From: CBDBBY01 sp965205055
GTDB taxonomy: Bacteria > Pseudomonadota > Alphaproteobacteria > Rhodobacterales > Rhodobacteraceae
Assembly (NCBI GenBank): GCA_965205055.1
Contig: OZ242030.1
Span: forward strand, 4,402,001-4,466,000
Reading direction: 5' to 3'
DNA: 64,000 bases
The notes below the pieces were generated by a model, which saw nothing but the letters and a program-made list of their open reading frames with translations, ran no database searches and was not told the origin of the DNA. A program made the translations under genes and the position numbers. Shown here piece after piece: positions 1 to 8,421 of the stretch. The stretch's first letter is position 1. Each line of letters opens with the position of its first letter.

Positions 1-2
1 AA

Positions 3-764
3 TGGAGAGCTATCAAGGATCTTGATCCGGAAGAACTGGAATTTTGTCGTGCGGCGGCACTTCTCGGTGCGGATCCTTTTGACATGGAAGACGCCCTCGC
101 CGATGAGATTTCGGCGTTTTGGGAAGCTACCGAACCATCGCTCCGAGAAGAAGCCCTCGCTGCCACGGATGCGGACGGATTGACCAAAGTTCGTATTTGG
201 CTGGCCAAAAATCTTAAGAAGCTTGGTGGTGCGGAGAGCGGCGACTGGGCGGAGTTGCGCACAAAGCTGCCGAAGATCGACAATCCTCTAAAGTGGGAGC
301 GAGGGTACGAACTCGCACGCATCGTTCGCAGTGAACTTGGGATATCTGGCGGCCGGTTCAATTTTGGCGCTGAGGGGCGATTGGCAATCTCCCCTCGTAC
401 TGCAAAGCGGCCCGTTGCCCGTGTTGAAGGACTTGTGGCGGCTGAATCGCCGGCATGCATCGTTGTTTCCCGGAGAGAATCTGGAAAGCGTTTTCTTGTT
501 GCGCGAGCTCTTGGCGACTTTATGTGCAGACCGGAGCCCGGTGCTGGGCTCTTGAGTTCTATGGAGACAGACCGTCAGGCGCTATCCCGTGCTTTCGCCG
601 CGGAGTTCCTCGCTCCTTCTTCGGACCTGCGCTGTCGCTTGCGTGGCACGCGGGTAGTGAGCGAAGAAACATTGGATGACCTCGCAAACGAATTTGGCGT
701 TTCTAGTTTTTTGATTAGTCATCAAGTTAAGAACCACGGGCTGGCGACCGTCGCTCCCTGGTAG
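3..764 (+). CDS. ImmA/IrrE-like protein, 5' end outside the window, zinc motif degenerate
   Basis: The frame is open from the first bases of the window, so the true start lies upstream; an internal ATG at 84 is probably not the start. The C-terminal third has the layout of the ImmA/IrrE (DUF955) metallopeptidase family: a segment RFLVARALGDFM where family members have a HExxH helix, then RQALSRAFAAEFLAPSSDL (the usual AFAAELLMP stretch), then a terminal DLANEFGVSSFLISHQV segment typical of these proteins. The zinc-binding HExxH is replaced by ARALGD, so the protein is probably catalytically inactive or has lost its first zinc ligands. In this family the protease cleaves a partner repressor, often encoded next door. 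The next gene on the same strand is an AlbA_2-type regulator about 420 bp downstream. The family call rests on the C-terminal half only. Confidence 0.6.
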   Translation, partial: WRAIKDLDPEELEFCRAAALLGADPFDMEDALADEISAFWEATEPSLREEALAATDADGLTKVRIWLAKNLKKLGGAESGDWAELRTKLPKIDNPLKWERGYELARIVRSELGISGGRFNFGAEGRLAISPRTAKRPVARVEGLVAAESPACIVVSRRESGKRFLVARALGDFMCRPEPGAGLLSSMETDRQALSRAFAAEFLAPSSDLRCRLRGTRVVSEETLDDLANEFGVSSFLISHQVKNHGLATVAPW

Positions 765-1181
765 GCATGGACCCGGGTTCGCGATCATCGGCCACTTCCG
801 CAGCCCGGATACCTCCCAGACCATCCAAAAGCCTTCGCTTTGTCCGTGCGCCGACAACTCCCAAACAAGCATAATCCTTTAAAACCGAAAATACGGATGC
901 TGGAAAACTGTGCTTATAAAACATATAGCTCATTTTTGGGCATAGCCGAATCGTGCCCAGCACAGTGTCGAAAATGTTGACCCTTGACATTGTTATCGCC
1001 GCCATTGGCCGAAAACCTTGAGCGCGCAGCATGTGAGCGGCGATACAGAGATGTTGCGCGTGGGTGGCCGCAATAGTGGGCAATTTATCTTCTAGCAATA
1101 AGGATCGGCGCTGAAGAATTTTGTCGTTTGACGGAAAGCAGGCGGCGCTCAAGCACCGCAACCTTACGCCGGAGCAGACCA
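765..1181. other. intergenic stretch without a recognisable gene
   Basis: About 417 bp separate the ImmA-like gene from the AlbA_2 gene. Open frames on the minus strand cross this stretch, but none has a recognisable family signature or a good ribosome binding site. I see no tRNA and no clear terminator hairpin. Confidence 0.5.
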
Positions 1182-2444
1182 ATGTATGAAAGCCGCAAGG
1201 AAATGCTGGAACAGATCCGGCTGGGAGAGGACACGAACCTGGAATTTGAGGAGGTAAGATTTTCTGGAAGTCGAATCACGGCTCCTCGCATTGCCGCCTT
1301 GACGGATGGATTGGTGGCTTTTGCCAACAGCCGGGGAGGCGCCTTCTTGTTGGGTGTGGAGGACGGAACACGCGAAATCGTCGGGATCCCTCTGGACCGC
1401 CTCGAATCTGTGGAGCGTTGCATTCAGGAGGTTTGCCTCGATTCTGTAGAGCCTCCGATGATGCCGGTTATTGAACGCATGTTTTTGCCTACAACCAATG
1501 GTGACGAGGTAGCGATTATCAAGATTGATGTTCCAAGTAGCCTGTTTGTTCATCGATCTTCGGGTGGTTACTTTCACCGGATCCGCGGCGTAAATCGGGC
1601 GATGTCTCCTGAGTCTCTCGCACGGTTGTTCCAGCAACGAAGCCAGGGTCGTCTTATCCGGTTTGATGAACAAACAGTCCCCAATGCGACTTTGGACGAT
1701 CTCTCCGATAAAATATGGGGTCGATTTAGGACCCTACGTACCGGGGACAATCGCGATGACGTGTTGGCCAAACTCCATTTGGCTCGCAGTGACGAGAACG
1801 GTTCGCTCAGACCAACGGTCGCCGGAGTACTCATGGCTTCCTCGGATCCGACGAAATGGCTTCCCGACGCATTCATTCAGGCCGTCGCGTATCGAGGTAC
1901 GACGATCCGAGCACACATGGACGATCCCTACCAAATGGATGCTTCCGACATTATCGGACCATTGAACGAACAAGTAGAGGGAGCCTGTCGGTTTGTCGCA
2001 AGAAACATGAAGGTGGCAGCCTTCAATGATCAAGATCGAATTGACCGACCGCAATTCGACATGGAGGCGGTTTTCGAAGCTGTCGTCAACGCCGTGGCGC
2101 ACCGTGATTACTCCATTCACGGATCAAAGATCCGATTACATTTGTTTCAGGACCGTCTCGAACTCTACTCGCCGGGCGCGATGCCGCATGCTATGAGTCT
2201 GCAGGATCTGCCTCATTTGCAATCGACCCGGAACGAAGTTATCGTCAGCATCCTTGCTAAGTGCCCCGTGCCGCCGGAGATGCCGACGCTTGCGACGCAT
2301 CGCCGGACAATGATGGATAAGCGCGGCGAGGGCGTGCCTGTGATCCTCGAAAACAGTAAAATGCTGTCAGGCAGGGTTCCCGAGTACCGACTGATTGGTG
2401 ATGCAGAACTTCTGCTGACCATATATGCGCCAGCAGATCGATAA
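1182..2444 (+). CDS. AlbA_2/Schlafen-like ATP-binding transcriptional regulator
   Basis: Predicted 420 aa. The N-terminal part (about residues 10-130) is an AlbA_2 domain: an acidic LEFEEVRF entry, then FANSRGGAFLLGVED, the hallmark segment, then EIVGIPLDR. The C-terminal part holds an HATPase_c_4-like region with AVFEAVVNAVAHRDYS and a DRLELYSPGAMP segment, as in divergent AAA-4/AlbA_2 regulators. Such proteins are usually annotated as DNA-binding regulators, and relatives occur near defence and toxin genes. The start is set at ATG 1182 because GGAG at 1171-1174 lies 7 nt upstream; a longer frame from 1128 lacks this support. It shares strand with the ImmA-like gene. No target can be named from sequence. 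Confidence 0.75.
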   Translation: MYESRKEMLEQIRLGEDTNLEFEEVRFSGSRITAPRIAALTDGLVAFANSRGGAFLLGVEDGTREIVGIPLDRLESVERCIQEVCLDSVEPPMMPVIERMFLPTTNGDEVAIIKIDVPSSLFVHRSSGGYFHRIRGVNRAMSPESLARLFQQRSQGRLIRFDEQTVPNATLDDLSDKIWGRFRTLRTGDNRDDVLAKLHLARSDENGSLRPTVAGVLMASSDPTKWLPDAFIQAVAYRGTTIRAHMDDPYQMDASDIIGPLNEQVEGACRFVARNMKVAAFNDQDRIDRPQFDMEAVFEAVVNAVAHRDYSIHGSKIRLHLFQDRLELYSPGAMPHAMSLQDLPHLQSTRNEVIVSILAKCPVPPEMPTLATHRRTMMDKRGEGVPVILENSKMLSGRVPEYRLIGDAELLLTIYAPADR

Positions 2445-2574
2445 TTGTCACTTGAAGCGTTTTTCATTTGTGTGGGATCTTTTGATTTAGGAATTCCTCT
2501 TCCGTTCCGATGAGGTTCAGTGGCCTGCCCAAGGTTTTCTGGAGAGCAATCGGCTAAACAAACGAGCCGGAAAC

Positions 2575-2808
2575 TTGAAGGAAGGGATCCATGCCGGAGA
2601 GAAAGCACACCCCCGAGGCAACCAGCCGAACGCCGCGCATGCGGAGTTCGGCTGTTCAAAGAAAATCGCGCCGACTGCTCCAGCGACGGCGCGGCCTGCG
2701 CTTCGACCCCCGAGAAGCGTCGCCGACCGGCTTCTCAGCGTCGTCTGCAAAATGATCAAAACCGGACAAACCTTCGATCCGGAACGACGGCTGAAAGACG
2801 CGCCCTGA
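2575..2808 (+). pseudogene. possible C-terminal relic of an IS110-type transposase
   Basis: The 770 bp between the AlbA_2 gene and rpoH have no convincing intact gene. One plus-strand frame ends in RLLSVVCKMIKTGQTFDPER, which resembles the extreme C-terminus of IS110/IS116/IS902 transposases (a hydrophobic helix, then a K/R-T/D-G-x-x-F/Y-D-P motif). The rest of this frame does not resemble a transposase, so at most a short relic remains. Nothing else is recognisable between 2445 and the rpoH promoter. Confidence 0.25.
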
Positions 2809-3158
2809 ACCCCGAAAAAGTGCTTGACGTCAGGCTGCGCGTTCGCTTCGACCGCGCTCCAAAGCGACCCGGCATGAATTCCGATGGTTGTCGGAGGTGA
2901 TCATTTGATGCGGGCGCAGGGAAGCGACGACCCCCGAAACCGATGACTTATCTGCGAGGGCAGCCGAACTGCGTCCGCCCCGTCACAAAAATTTTGAAGC
3001 CAAACAAAACATTGAATTCCACGCTGCTTCATGGTAAAGACCATTCCGAAATCTCCTTTTTTCGCCCTCTGCAGGGGCAACAGCGTGTGCGTCGAATGGC
3101 GCGGCGCTCGAAATTTGGAGATCAAGAATTTTTGCGAGGAAAAATCTTCGCTTTCACG

Positions 3159-3186
3159 TTGAAAAGGCATTGGAGCGAACTATATC
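3159..3186 (+). promoter_or_regulatory. putative promoter of rpoH
   Basis: TTGAAA at 3159-3164 and TATATC at 3181-3186 are separated by 16 bp and lie 30 bp before the rpoH start. This fits a housekeeping sigma-70 promoter. The TTGAAA element also matches the -35 core of heat-shock promoters, so some autoregulation is possible, but the -10 looks sigma-70-like. Confidence 0.5.
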
Positions 3187-3215
3187 TCTTGTAAGGGATC
3201 ATCGAGGGTATCCGA

Positions 3216-4118
3216 ATGAGCAATGGCGGCGCTAAACTCCCCGTAGCCAATCATGATGAAGGCTTGTCCAACTATTTGGCCAGGATCAACAGGTTTCCGC
3301 TGTTGAGCCCGGAGGAGGAGTACATGCTGGCGAAGCGCTGGACCATCGACGAGGATGCCCATGCAGCGCACAAGCTGGTCACGTCGCACCTTCGGCTCGC
3401 GGCGAAGATCGCGATGGGCTATCGCGGATACGGACTCCCGGCTTCCGACGTGATCGCCGAGGCGAACATCGGACTCATGCAAGCGGTCAAGAGGTTTGAC
3501 CCTGACAAGGGGTTTCGCTTGGCGACCTACGCGATGTGGTGGATCAGGGCGAGCGTGCAGGAATTCATTCTCCGTTCATGGAGCTTGGTGAAGCTCGGCA
3601 CGACGAGAACGCAGAAGAAGCTTTTCTTCAACTTGCGGAAAGCCAAAGCCTCCATTGGCGTGACCGACGATGCGGAGATGAAGCCCGCTGATTTCAAGCG
3701 CCTCTCGGAGATGCTGGTTGTGTCGGAAGAAGATGTCCAGTTCATGAATGGACGCCTTTCGCGGCAGGATTCGTCTTTGAACGCCCCTGTTCGGGAAGAC
3801 GCGGATCAGTCGGCGGAGCATATTGACCTGCTCCCTGACGAGAACGCAGATCATGTGGAGCGCATTGCGGCCGCCGAAGAAGCCGGGGTCAGGAGCAGTC
3901 TCCTCGTCGCCTCGCTGGCGAAGCTCAATGACCGCGAACGCGACATTTTGGAGAAGCGCAAGCTGAGCGAAACTCCCGAGACTTTGGAATCCTTGGCCCA
4001 GAAATACGGCGTCAGCCGCGAGCGAATCCGTCAGCTGGAAATTCGCGCGTTCGAGAAGGTGAAGCAGTATACGCTGGAGCTTGCGGCAGAAAGAGGCTTG
4101 GATCAGCCTGCATCCTGA
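3216..4118 (+). CDS. rpoH: RNA polymerase sigma factor RpoH (sigma-32)
   Basis: The 300-aa protein is a complete alphaproteobacterial heat-shock sigma factor. Region 1.2/2.1 begins NYLARINRFPLLSPEEEYML. Region 2.2-2.4 includes DVIAEANIGLMQAVKRFDP and ATYAMWWIRASVQEFILRSW. An RpoH-box-like QKKLFFNLRKAK follows. Region 4 ends with the helix-turn-helix YGVSRERIRQLEIRAFEKV. It directs core polymerase to chaperone and protease promoters. Start ATG 3216 is preceded by GAGGG with a 7-nt gap. The gene stands alone and converges with the M3 peptidase gene 46 bp downstream. Family assignment is very secure; alphaproteobacteria often carry more than one RpoH paralogue, so its exact regulon is unknown. 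Confidence 0.95.
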   Translation: MSNGGAKLPVANHDEGLSNYLARINRFPLLSPEEEYMLAKRWTIDEDAHAAHKLVTSHLRLAAKIAMGYRGYGLPASDVIAEANIGLMQAVKRFDPDKGFRLATYAMWWIRASVQEFILRSWSLVKLGTTRTQKKLFFNLRKAKASIGVTDDAEMKPADFKRLSEMLVVSEEDVQFMNGRLSRQDSSLNAPVREDADQSAEHIDLLPDENADHVERIAAAEEAGVRSSLLVASLAKLNDRERDILEKRKLSETPETLESLAQKYGVSRERIRQLEIRAFEKVKQYTLELAAERGLDQPAS

Positions 4119-4164
4119 AGCGGATTCATCGTCGGCTTGCCGCGGATTTAACCGGGGCGACGCG

Positions 4165-5976
4165 TCAGTTTGCGTTTTCTAGCGAACCTTCCAGTTCCTC
4201 CAGTTCGTCAATCAGGTCCGAAACCGTCGTCAAGCCGGCATCCCAGAACTTGGGATCGGCGACGTCAATGCCGAACGGATTGAGCATCTCTCTGTAGGGG
4301 CGCGATCCTCCCGCATTGAGGAGTTCGAGATACCGGTCGGCGAATCCTTCAGGGTTGCGTTGCGACTTTGCAAAGAGGGCTTGCGCCAATCCGCTGCCGA
4401 AAGCGTATGAATACACGTAGAACGGGGCGAAGACGAAATGAGGAATGTAGGCCCAGAAGACTTCGTATCCGTCCATGAAGTTGAACGCCGGTCCCAAGCA
4501 TTCGCGCTGCGTTTCGGTCCAGATTGAATTGATCTCGTCCTTCGTGAGCTCTCCCTTCCTTCGGCGTTCGTGAAGCTTCGACTCGAAAATGTGGAATGCG
4601 ACCTGCCGGACGACGGTGTTGATCATGTCTTCCACTTTCCCCGCGAGGAGCGAACGACGCTCGATCGGGGTTTTGACTTGCTCCAAAAGTGATCTGAAGG
4701 TCAGCATCTCGCCGAACACGCTTGCGGTTTCCGCCAAGGTGAGCGGCGTCTGCGAAAGCCATTCTCCTTGCTCCGCGCTGAGCATTTGATGCACGCCGTG
4801 CCCGAGTTCGTGGGCCAGCACCATCACGTCGCGCGGCTGGCCTTGGTAGTTGACCAGAATGTACGGATGGACGGCGGCGGCTGTCGGGTGGCAGAATCCA
4901 CCAGGCGATTTCCCGTCCTTGACGCCCGCGTCGATCCATCCGTTTTTGAAGAAATCCGAGGCGGTTCCAGCCATGCGCGGTGAAAAGGAATCGAAAGAAT
5001 CCAGAACAATGGACTTCGCCGTTTTCCAAGGAATCCGCCGCTCGTCCGAATCAGGAAGCGGCGCATTCCTGTCCCAGATTTCAAGCTTGTCCAAACCGAG
5101 CCACTTGGCCTTCAGGCAGTAGTATCTGTGCGATACGGCCGGATAAGCGTCGGCGACCGCCTTCGTCATAGCATCGACGACTTCCGGCTCTACTTCGTTC
5201 GAAAGATGGCGTGCCGATTGCGGCGTTTCGTATTTGCGCCAGCCATCGTCGATTTCCTTGTCCTTGGCCAGCGTGTTGGTGATGAGCGCAAATAGCGGAA
5301 GCCGTTCGGCGAACTCCTTGGAAAACGCTTTCGCGCTTTCCTCTCTTACGGCTCGCGCCGGCGAATTCATGCGGTCAAGCGCCTGCTGAATGTTCAACGA
5401 CGCGTCCCCGACGCGGAATCTCATGCTTGAAATCGTCTCGTCGAACAGGCGCGTCCAAGCCGACCGCCCAACCACGGCCCGTTCGCTGATGTAGCGCTCA
5501 AGTTCCGGGGAAAGCTGGTGAGGGCGGAGCTTCCTGCATCCGTCCAGAGCCTGCCGGTATCGCCGAAGTCCGGGCTCGGCCTCCAGCATTGCTTCATAGT
5601 CGGCCTGAGGAATCCGGTTGAACTCAATTTCGAAAAATACCAACGGGCTGACGAGTCCGGTTATTCGTTCATTGCAGTCGCCGGAGAATTTGCCGCGTGC
5701 TGAATCCGATGAATCCAAACTGAATCTAAGATCTGCGAATGCCTTGATGCGGGCCGCGACAGAATCGATCCTTTCGCGTGCCTGGATGCACTCGAGCAGT
5801 CGATCGGGATCAAGGGAAGCGATTTTGCCTTGATAGTCGGCGCTGAAGTCGGCGCAAGCCTTCTCCAGCCATTCAAAATCGCGCTTGAGTTCCTTGGAGT
5901 CCGTGCCCGGGTAAAGGTCGTCGAGATTCCATTCGGGAAGAGGTCCGAGTCCAAGTTTCCGCTTCTGTTTTTTCAT
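4165..5976 (-). CDS. pepF: M3 family oligoendopeptidase F
   Basis: Predicted 603 aa, close to the usual length of oligoendopeptidase F. The zinc-binding motif is visible as VLAHELGHGVHQML (HExGH). The downstream glutamate ligand is in the family segment TPLTLAETASVFGEM. The N-terminal half is the expected helical region. The enzyme should cleave short cytosolic peptides and act in peptide recycling. ATG at 5976 is chosen because a purine-rich GGA lies about 7 nt upstream; a TTG four codons earlier is the alternative. The gene lies just downstream of the carnitine dehydrogenase gene on the same strand (37 bp gap), so the two may be cotranscribed. No signal peptide is seen. Confidence 0.92.
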   Translation of the reverse strand: MKKQKRKLGLGPLPEWNLDDLYPGTDSKELKRDFEWLEKACADFSADYQGKIASLDPDRLLECIQARERIDSVAARIKAFADLRFSLDSSDSARGKFSGDCNERITGLVSPLVFFEIEFNRIPQADYEAMLEAEPGLRRYRQALDGCRKLRPHQLSPELERYISERAVVGRSAWTRLFDETISSMRFRVGDASLNIQQALDRMNSPARAVREESAKAFSKEFAERLPLFALITNTLAKDKEIDDGWRKYETPQSARHLSNEVEPEVVDAMTKAVADAYPAVSHRYYCLKAKWLGLDKLEIWDRNAPLPDSDERRIPWKTAKSIVLDSFDSFSPRMAGTASDFFKNGWIDAGVKDGKSPGGFCHPTAAAVHPYILVNYQGQPRDVMVLAHELGHGVHQMLSAEQGEWLSQTPLTLAETASVFGEMLTFRSLLEQVKTPIERRSLLAGKVEDMINTVVRQVAFHIFESKLHERRRKGELTKDEINSIWTETQRECLGPAFNFMDGYEVFWAYIPHFVFAPFYVYSYAFGSGLAQALFAKSQRNPEGFADRYLELLNAGGSRPYREMLNPFGIDVADPKFWDAGLTTVSDLIDELEELEGSLENAN

Positions 5977-6013
5977 TTCTGTTTCCAAGTTCAGCGCGGG
6001 TTGCGGGTCCGAT

Positions 6014-7510
6014 TCAAGTATCGGCTCTTCGGAATCCGAGTTTGGGCGCGGCCCAGGTAGGAAGTTCCATCCGGGAATGGGATTCGGAGATTTCGATCAG
6101 CTTGGATCTGACTTCGGGCGACGGCTCGCCGGATTTCCGGGTTTCGAGGTCGACATGCAGCAGAAGATGTTCCCCTGTCGCCTTCAAGGTCGCGTCGCTG
6201 CCGAACAACCCATGAATAAGGTGCAGTTTCCGCCCGTCCGAATAGACGCAGACAGTTTCGACGCGCACGTCCTCGCCTGAGAAGACTTCGCCCAAGTGAC
6301 GAAGGTTGCTCTCCAATGTGAAAAAGCTGTTTCCGGATTGGATGTACGCATCATCGCATCCGACGAATTCCATGAATCGATCCGTAGCCTTGCTGAACAG
6401 TTCCAGGTAGTGGGTTTCGTTGACGTGTCCGTTGTAATCCGTCCAATCCACCGGGACTTTGCGTTCCGCTGTCAAGATGGGCTTGTCGGGGGCGAAAAGG
6501 ACGTCCTCGGCGACTCGTTTCTCGCATTGGAGCAGGAACTCTCCTGCTCCCCAATTCCGATTTTTCAATCCTCTGAGGATCGTTACGAGGTTGTCGTCCC
6601 GCGTGCGCTCAAGGTCGTTGATCGAGTGTTTCCCGGACTGCTCGTCGGACTGGCGCGAAATCAATGAAATCAGGCCCGCGTCCAGCTCCGGAACGTCCAT
6701 GAGTCGCGTCCAAGGCAGGCTGAGGCACGGTCCGAATTGCTCAAGGAAATGAGCCATTCCCTCGTCGCCGCCGGCTATCCTGTAACTCTCGAACAGTCCC
6801 ATCTGCGCCCACCGGAGTCCGAAACTGAACCGGATGACGTCGTCTATTTCGCCGGTGGTGGCCACGCCGTCCTTCACCAGCCAAAGCGCTTCCCGCCAGA
6901 CCGCCTCGAGCAGCCTGTCCGCGACATGCGCATCGATTTCGCTTCGGATCGTGACGGGATGCATGCCCACGCCGCCCAGCAATTTGCTGGCGGCTGCGAC
7001 AGTTTCTTTCGCGTTCGCAGGGCTAGCGACGATTTCCACGAGCGGAATCAGATAGACCGGATTGAATGGATGCGCGACGATGATTTCTTCCGGCCGAAGG
7101 GCGTCGCCTTGGAGATCGGATGGTTTGAAGCCCGATGTCGATGACGCGATGATGACGCCGGGCGGACTGCTTTGCTGGATCTGGCGAAAAACGTCTCGCT
7201 TCATTTCCAGCCGTTCCGAAACGCTTTCTTGCACCCAATCCGCATTGCGTACGGCTTCGTCGATGCTCCCGCAGACAGTCGCGCTCCCTTCTTCCGGCAG
7301 CTTGCAGTCGTAAAGAGCGGGATAGGAGCGCCGGGCGTTCTCCATCATCCGGTCCGCTCTATTGAGAGCCGCCGGCGACGGGTCGAAAATATTCACGTTC
7401 CAACCGCCCAATCTGAATCGTGCAGCCCATGCGCCTCCGATGACGCCGCCTCCGATGATCGCTGCGGTTTTCAATGGAGTGAATCCAGAATCCCTGAATG
7501 CATTTGGCAC
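6014..7510 (-). CDS. lcdH: carnitine 3-dehydrogenase fused to a betainyl-CoA-type thioesterase
   Basis: The N-terminal ~320 residues are a 3-hydroxyacyl-CoA dehydrogenase-type NAD protein. It has the Rossmann motif AAIIGGGVIGGAWAARF, the segment ASSTSGFKPSDLQ and HPFNPVYLIPLVE, the last typical of L-carnitine dehydrogenases. The C-terminal ~150 residues carry a hot-dog thioesterase fold signature, VDWTDYNGHVNETHYL, of the 4-hydroxybenzoyl-CoA thioesterase type. Such fusions occur in alphaproteobacteria, where the dehydrogenase oxidises L-carnitine to 3-dehydrocarnitine and the thioesterase releases betaine from betainyl-CoA. A GTG start at 7510 has GGAGG 8 nt upstream; the ATG at 7525 lacks a ribosome binding site. 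No betainyl-CoA cleavage enzyme (DUF849) is nearby, so the substrate is inferred from family only. Confidence 0.8.
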   Translation of the reverse strand: MPNAFRDSGFTPLKTAAIIGGGVIGGAWAARFRLGGWNVNIFDPSPAALNRADRMMENARRSYPALYDCKLPEEGSATVCGSIDEAVRNADWVQESVSERLEMKRDVFRQIQQSSPPGVIIASSTSGFKPSDLQGDALRPEEIIVAHPFNPVYLIPLVEIVASPANAKETVAAASKLLGGVGMHPVTIRSEIDAHVADRLLEAVWREALWLVKDGVATTGEIDDVIRFSFGLRWAQMGLFESYRIAGGDEGMAHFLEQFGPCLSLPWTRLMDVPELDAGLISLISRQSDEQSGKHSINDLERTRDDNLVTILRGLKNRNWGAGEFLLQCEKRVAEDVLFAPDKPILTAERKVPVDWTDYNGHVNETHYLELFSKATDRFMEFVGCDDAYIQSGNSFFTLESNLRHLGEVFSGEDVRVETVCVYSDGRKLHLIHGLFGSDATLKATGEHLLLHVDLETRKSGEPSPEVRSKLIEISESHSRMELPTWAAPKLGFRRADT

Positions 7511-7691
7511 GTTTTGACCCTCCATGGCCTACGTTGTCGAAACAGGCGCAACGCAAAAAATCTCAAATGGACAACCCGACATTTGAAGTGCATGGCGAGC
7601 CGGCCAAAAGGATGATCTGCAACCGAGCTCCGCCGAGGCCTTATTGGACTTTGAGCGATATCCTGATGGAATGCTTGCGCTTGCTTCCGGT

Positions 7692-8156
7692 TTACTTCTT
7701 GGCAAGCCAGCGGACTAGCGATTTGTTGGGATCGGACAGCTCTTCGATGGAGTCGTAGCAGGAGTCTTTCCATCCATTTTCGGGCAGTCCGGTATAGAGC
7801 ATCAGGTTGAGCGGGTAATTCTCGCTGTCGGTGCAGCGCCGGAAATCATCCCTGAACAGGAATGTCGGCTTGCCCCACGCGATGGCCATTCCGAGTTCGA
7901 CCATTACGCCTTCATCGGGCGGGCAACCGTTGACGACGGCGAAAATTCCGTCTGAATCCCTCACGTCTCTCATATCCGCTTGCCCGACCTCGTAGGCCCA
8001 GCCTGGCTTGATCATGGCAATCTGGTTGTTCCGGGCGAACGGCTCCCAGACCTCTGCTCCCAGCGATTCCAATGCCTGCTGCAGTTCGGGAAGAAGTGTC
8101 TGCTTCTGCATCTTCGAAAACCCGTAAGGGCTCGCAAGATAAAGTGTCTTCGCCAC
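7692..8156 (-). CDS. nucleoside 2-deoxyribosyltransferase family protein
   Basis: The 154-aa protein starts MAKTLYLASPYGFSK, the nucleotide-binding entry of the nucleoside 2-deoxyribosyltransferase family (PF05014). It continues with DSDGIFAVVNGCPPDEGVMVELGMAIAWGK, split by the family pattern D-G-x-x-A-V-x-N and D-E-G-x-x-x-E-x-G-x-A. The glutamate in VMVELG corresponds to the catalytic nucleophile. Members transfer deoxyribose between bases or hydrolyse nucleoside monophosphates in salvage. The start is GTG 8156 with GGAGG 6 nt upstream. It lies 166-180 bp upstream of the carnitine dehydrogenase gene on the same strand. The deoC gene at 34 kb could use deoxyribose phosphate produced in salvage, but no physical link exists. 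Confidence 0.85.
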   Translation of the reverse strand: MAKTLYLASPYGFSKMQKQTLLPELQQALESLGAEVWEPFARNNQIAMIKPGWAYEVGQADMRDVRDSDGIFAVVNGCPPDEGVMVELGMAIAWGKPTFLFRDDFRRCTDSENYPLNLMLYTGLPENGWKDSCYDSIEELSDPNKSLVRWLAKK

Positions 8157-8421
8157 AATTTGCCTCCATGCAAATCAATTGCCGACGCGACCATGAACGG
8201 TTGTCGGCGGATTCGGCGCACTATATCGCGGCGTTGTTGAAAGTGCAGCGATTTGTGGCGCGGCGTTCGCTGAAACTTCAGCCTGCGGACACGAAAATGA
8301 TTTGATCGTTTGAATGTAGGCCGATCCGCAGTTAACGAATGCCGTTCGAAATTAGACATCCCGGGCGAGATTGAAAGCTTGGGCATCGGCGTCGGACGAC
8401 GTCTTCAAAGGAGATTCGCGC

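Noticed and set aside
727..1182. 151-codon minus-strand frame between the ImmA-like and AlbA_2 genes
   Set aside because: No family signature, no ribosome binding site, and it overlaps the ends of two better supported plus-strand genes.
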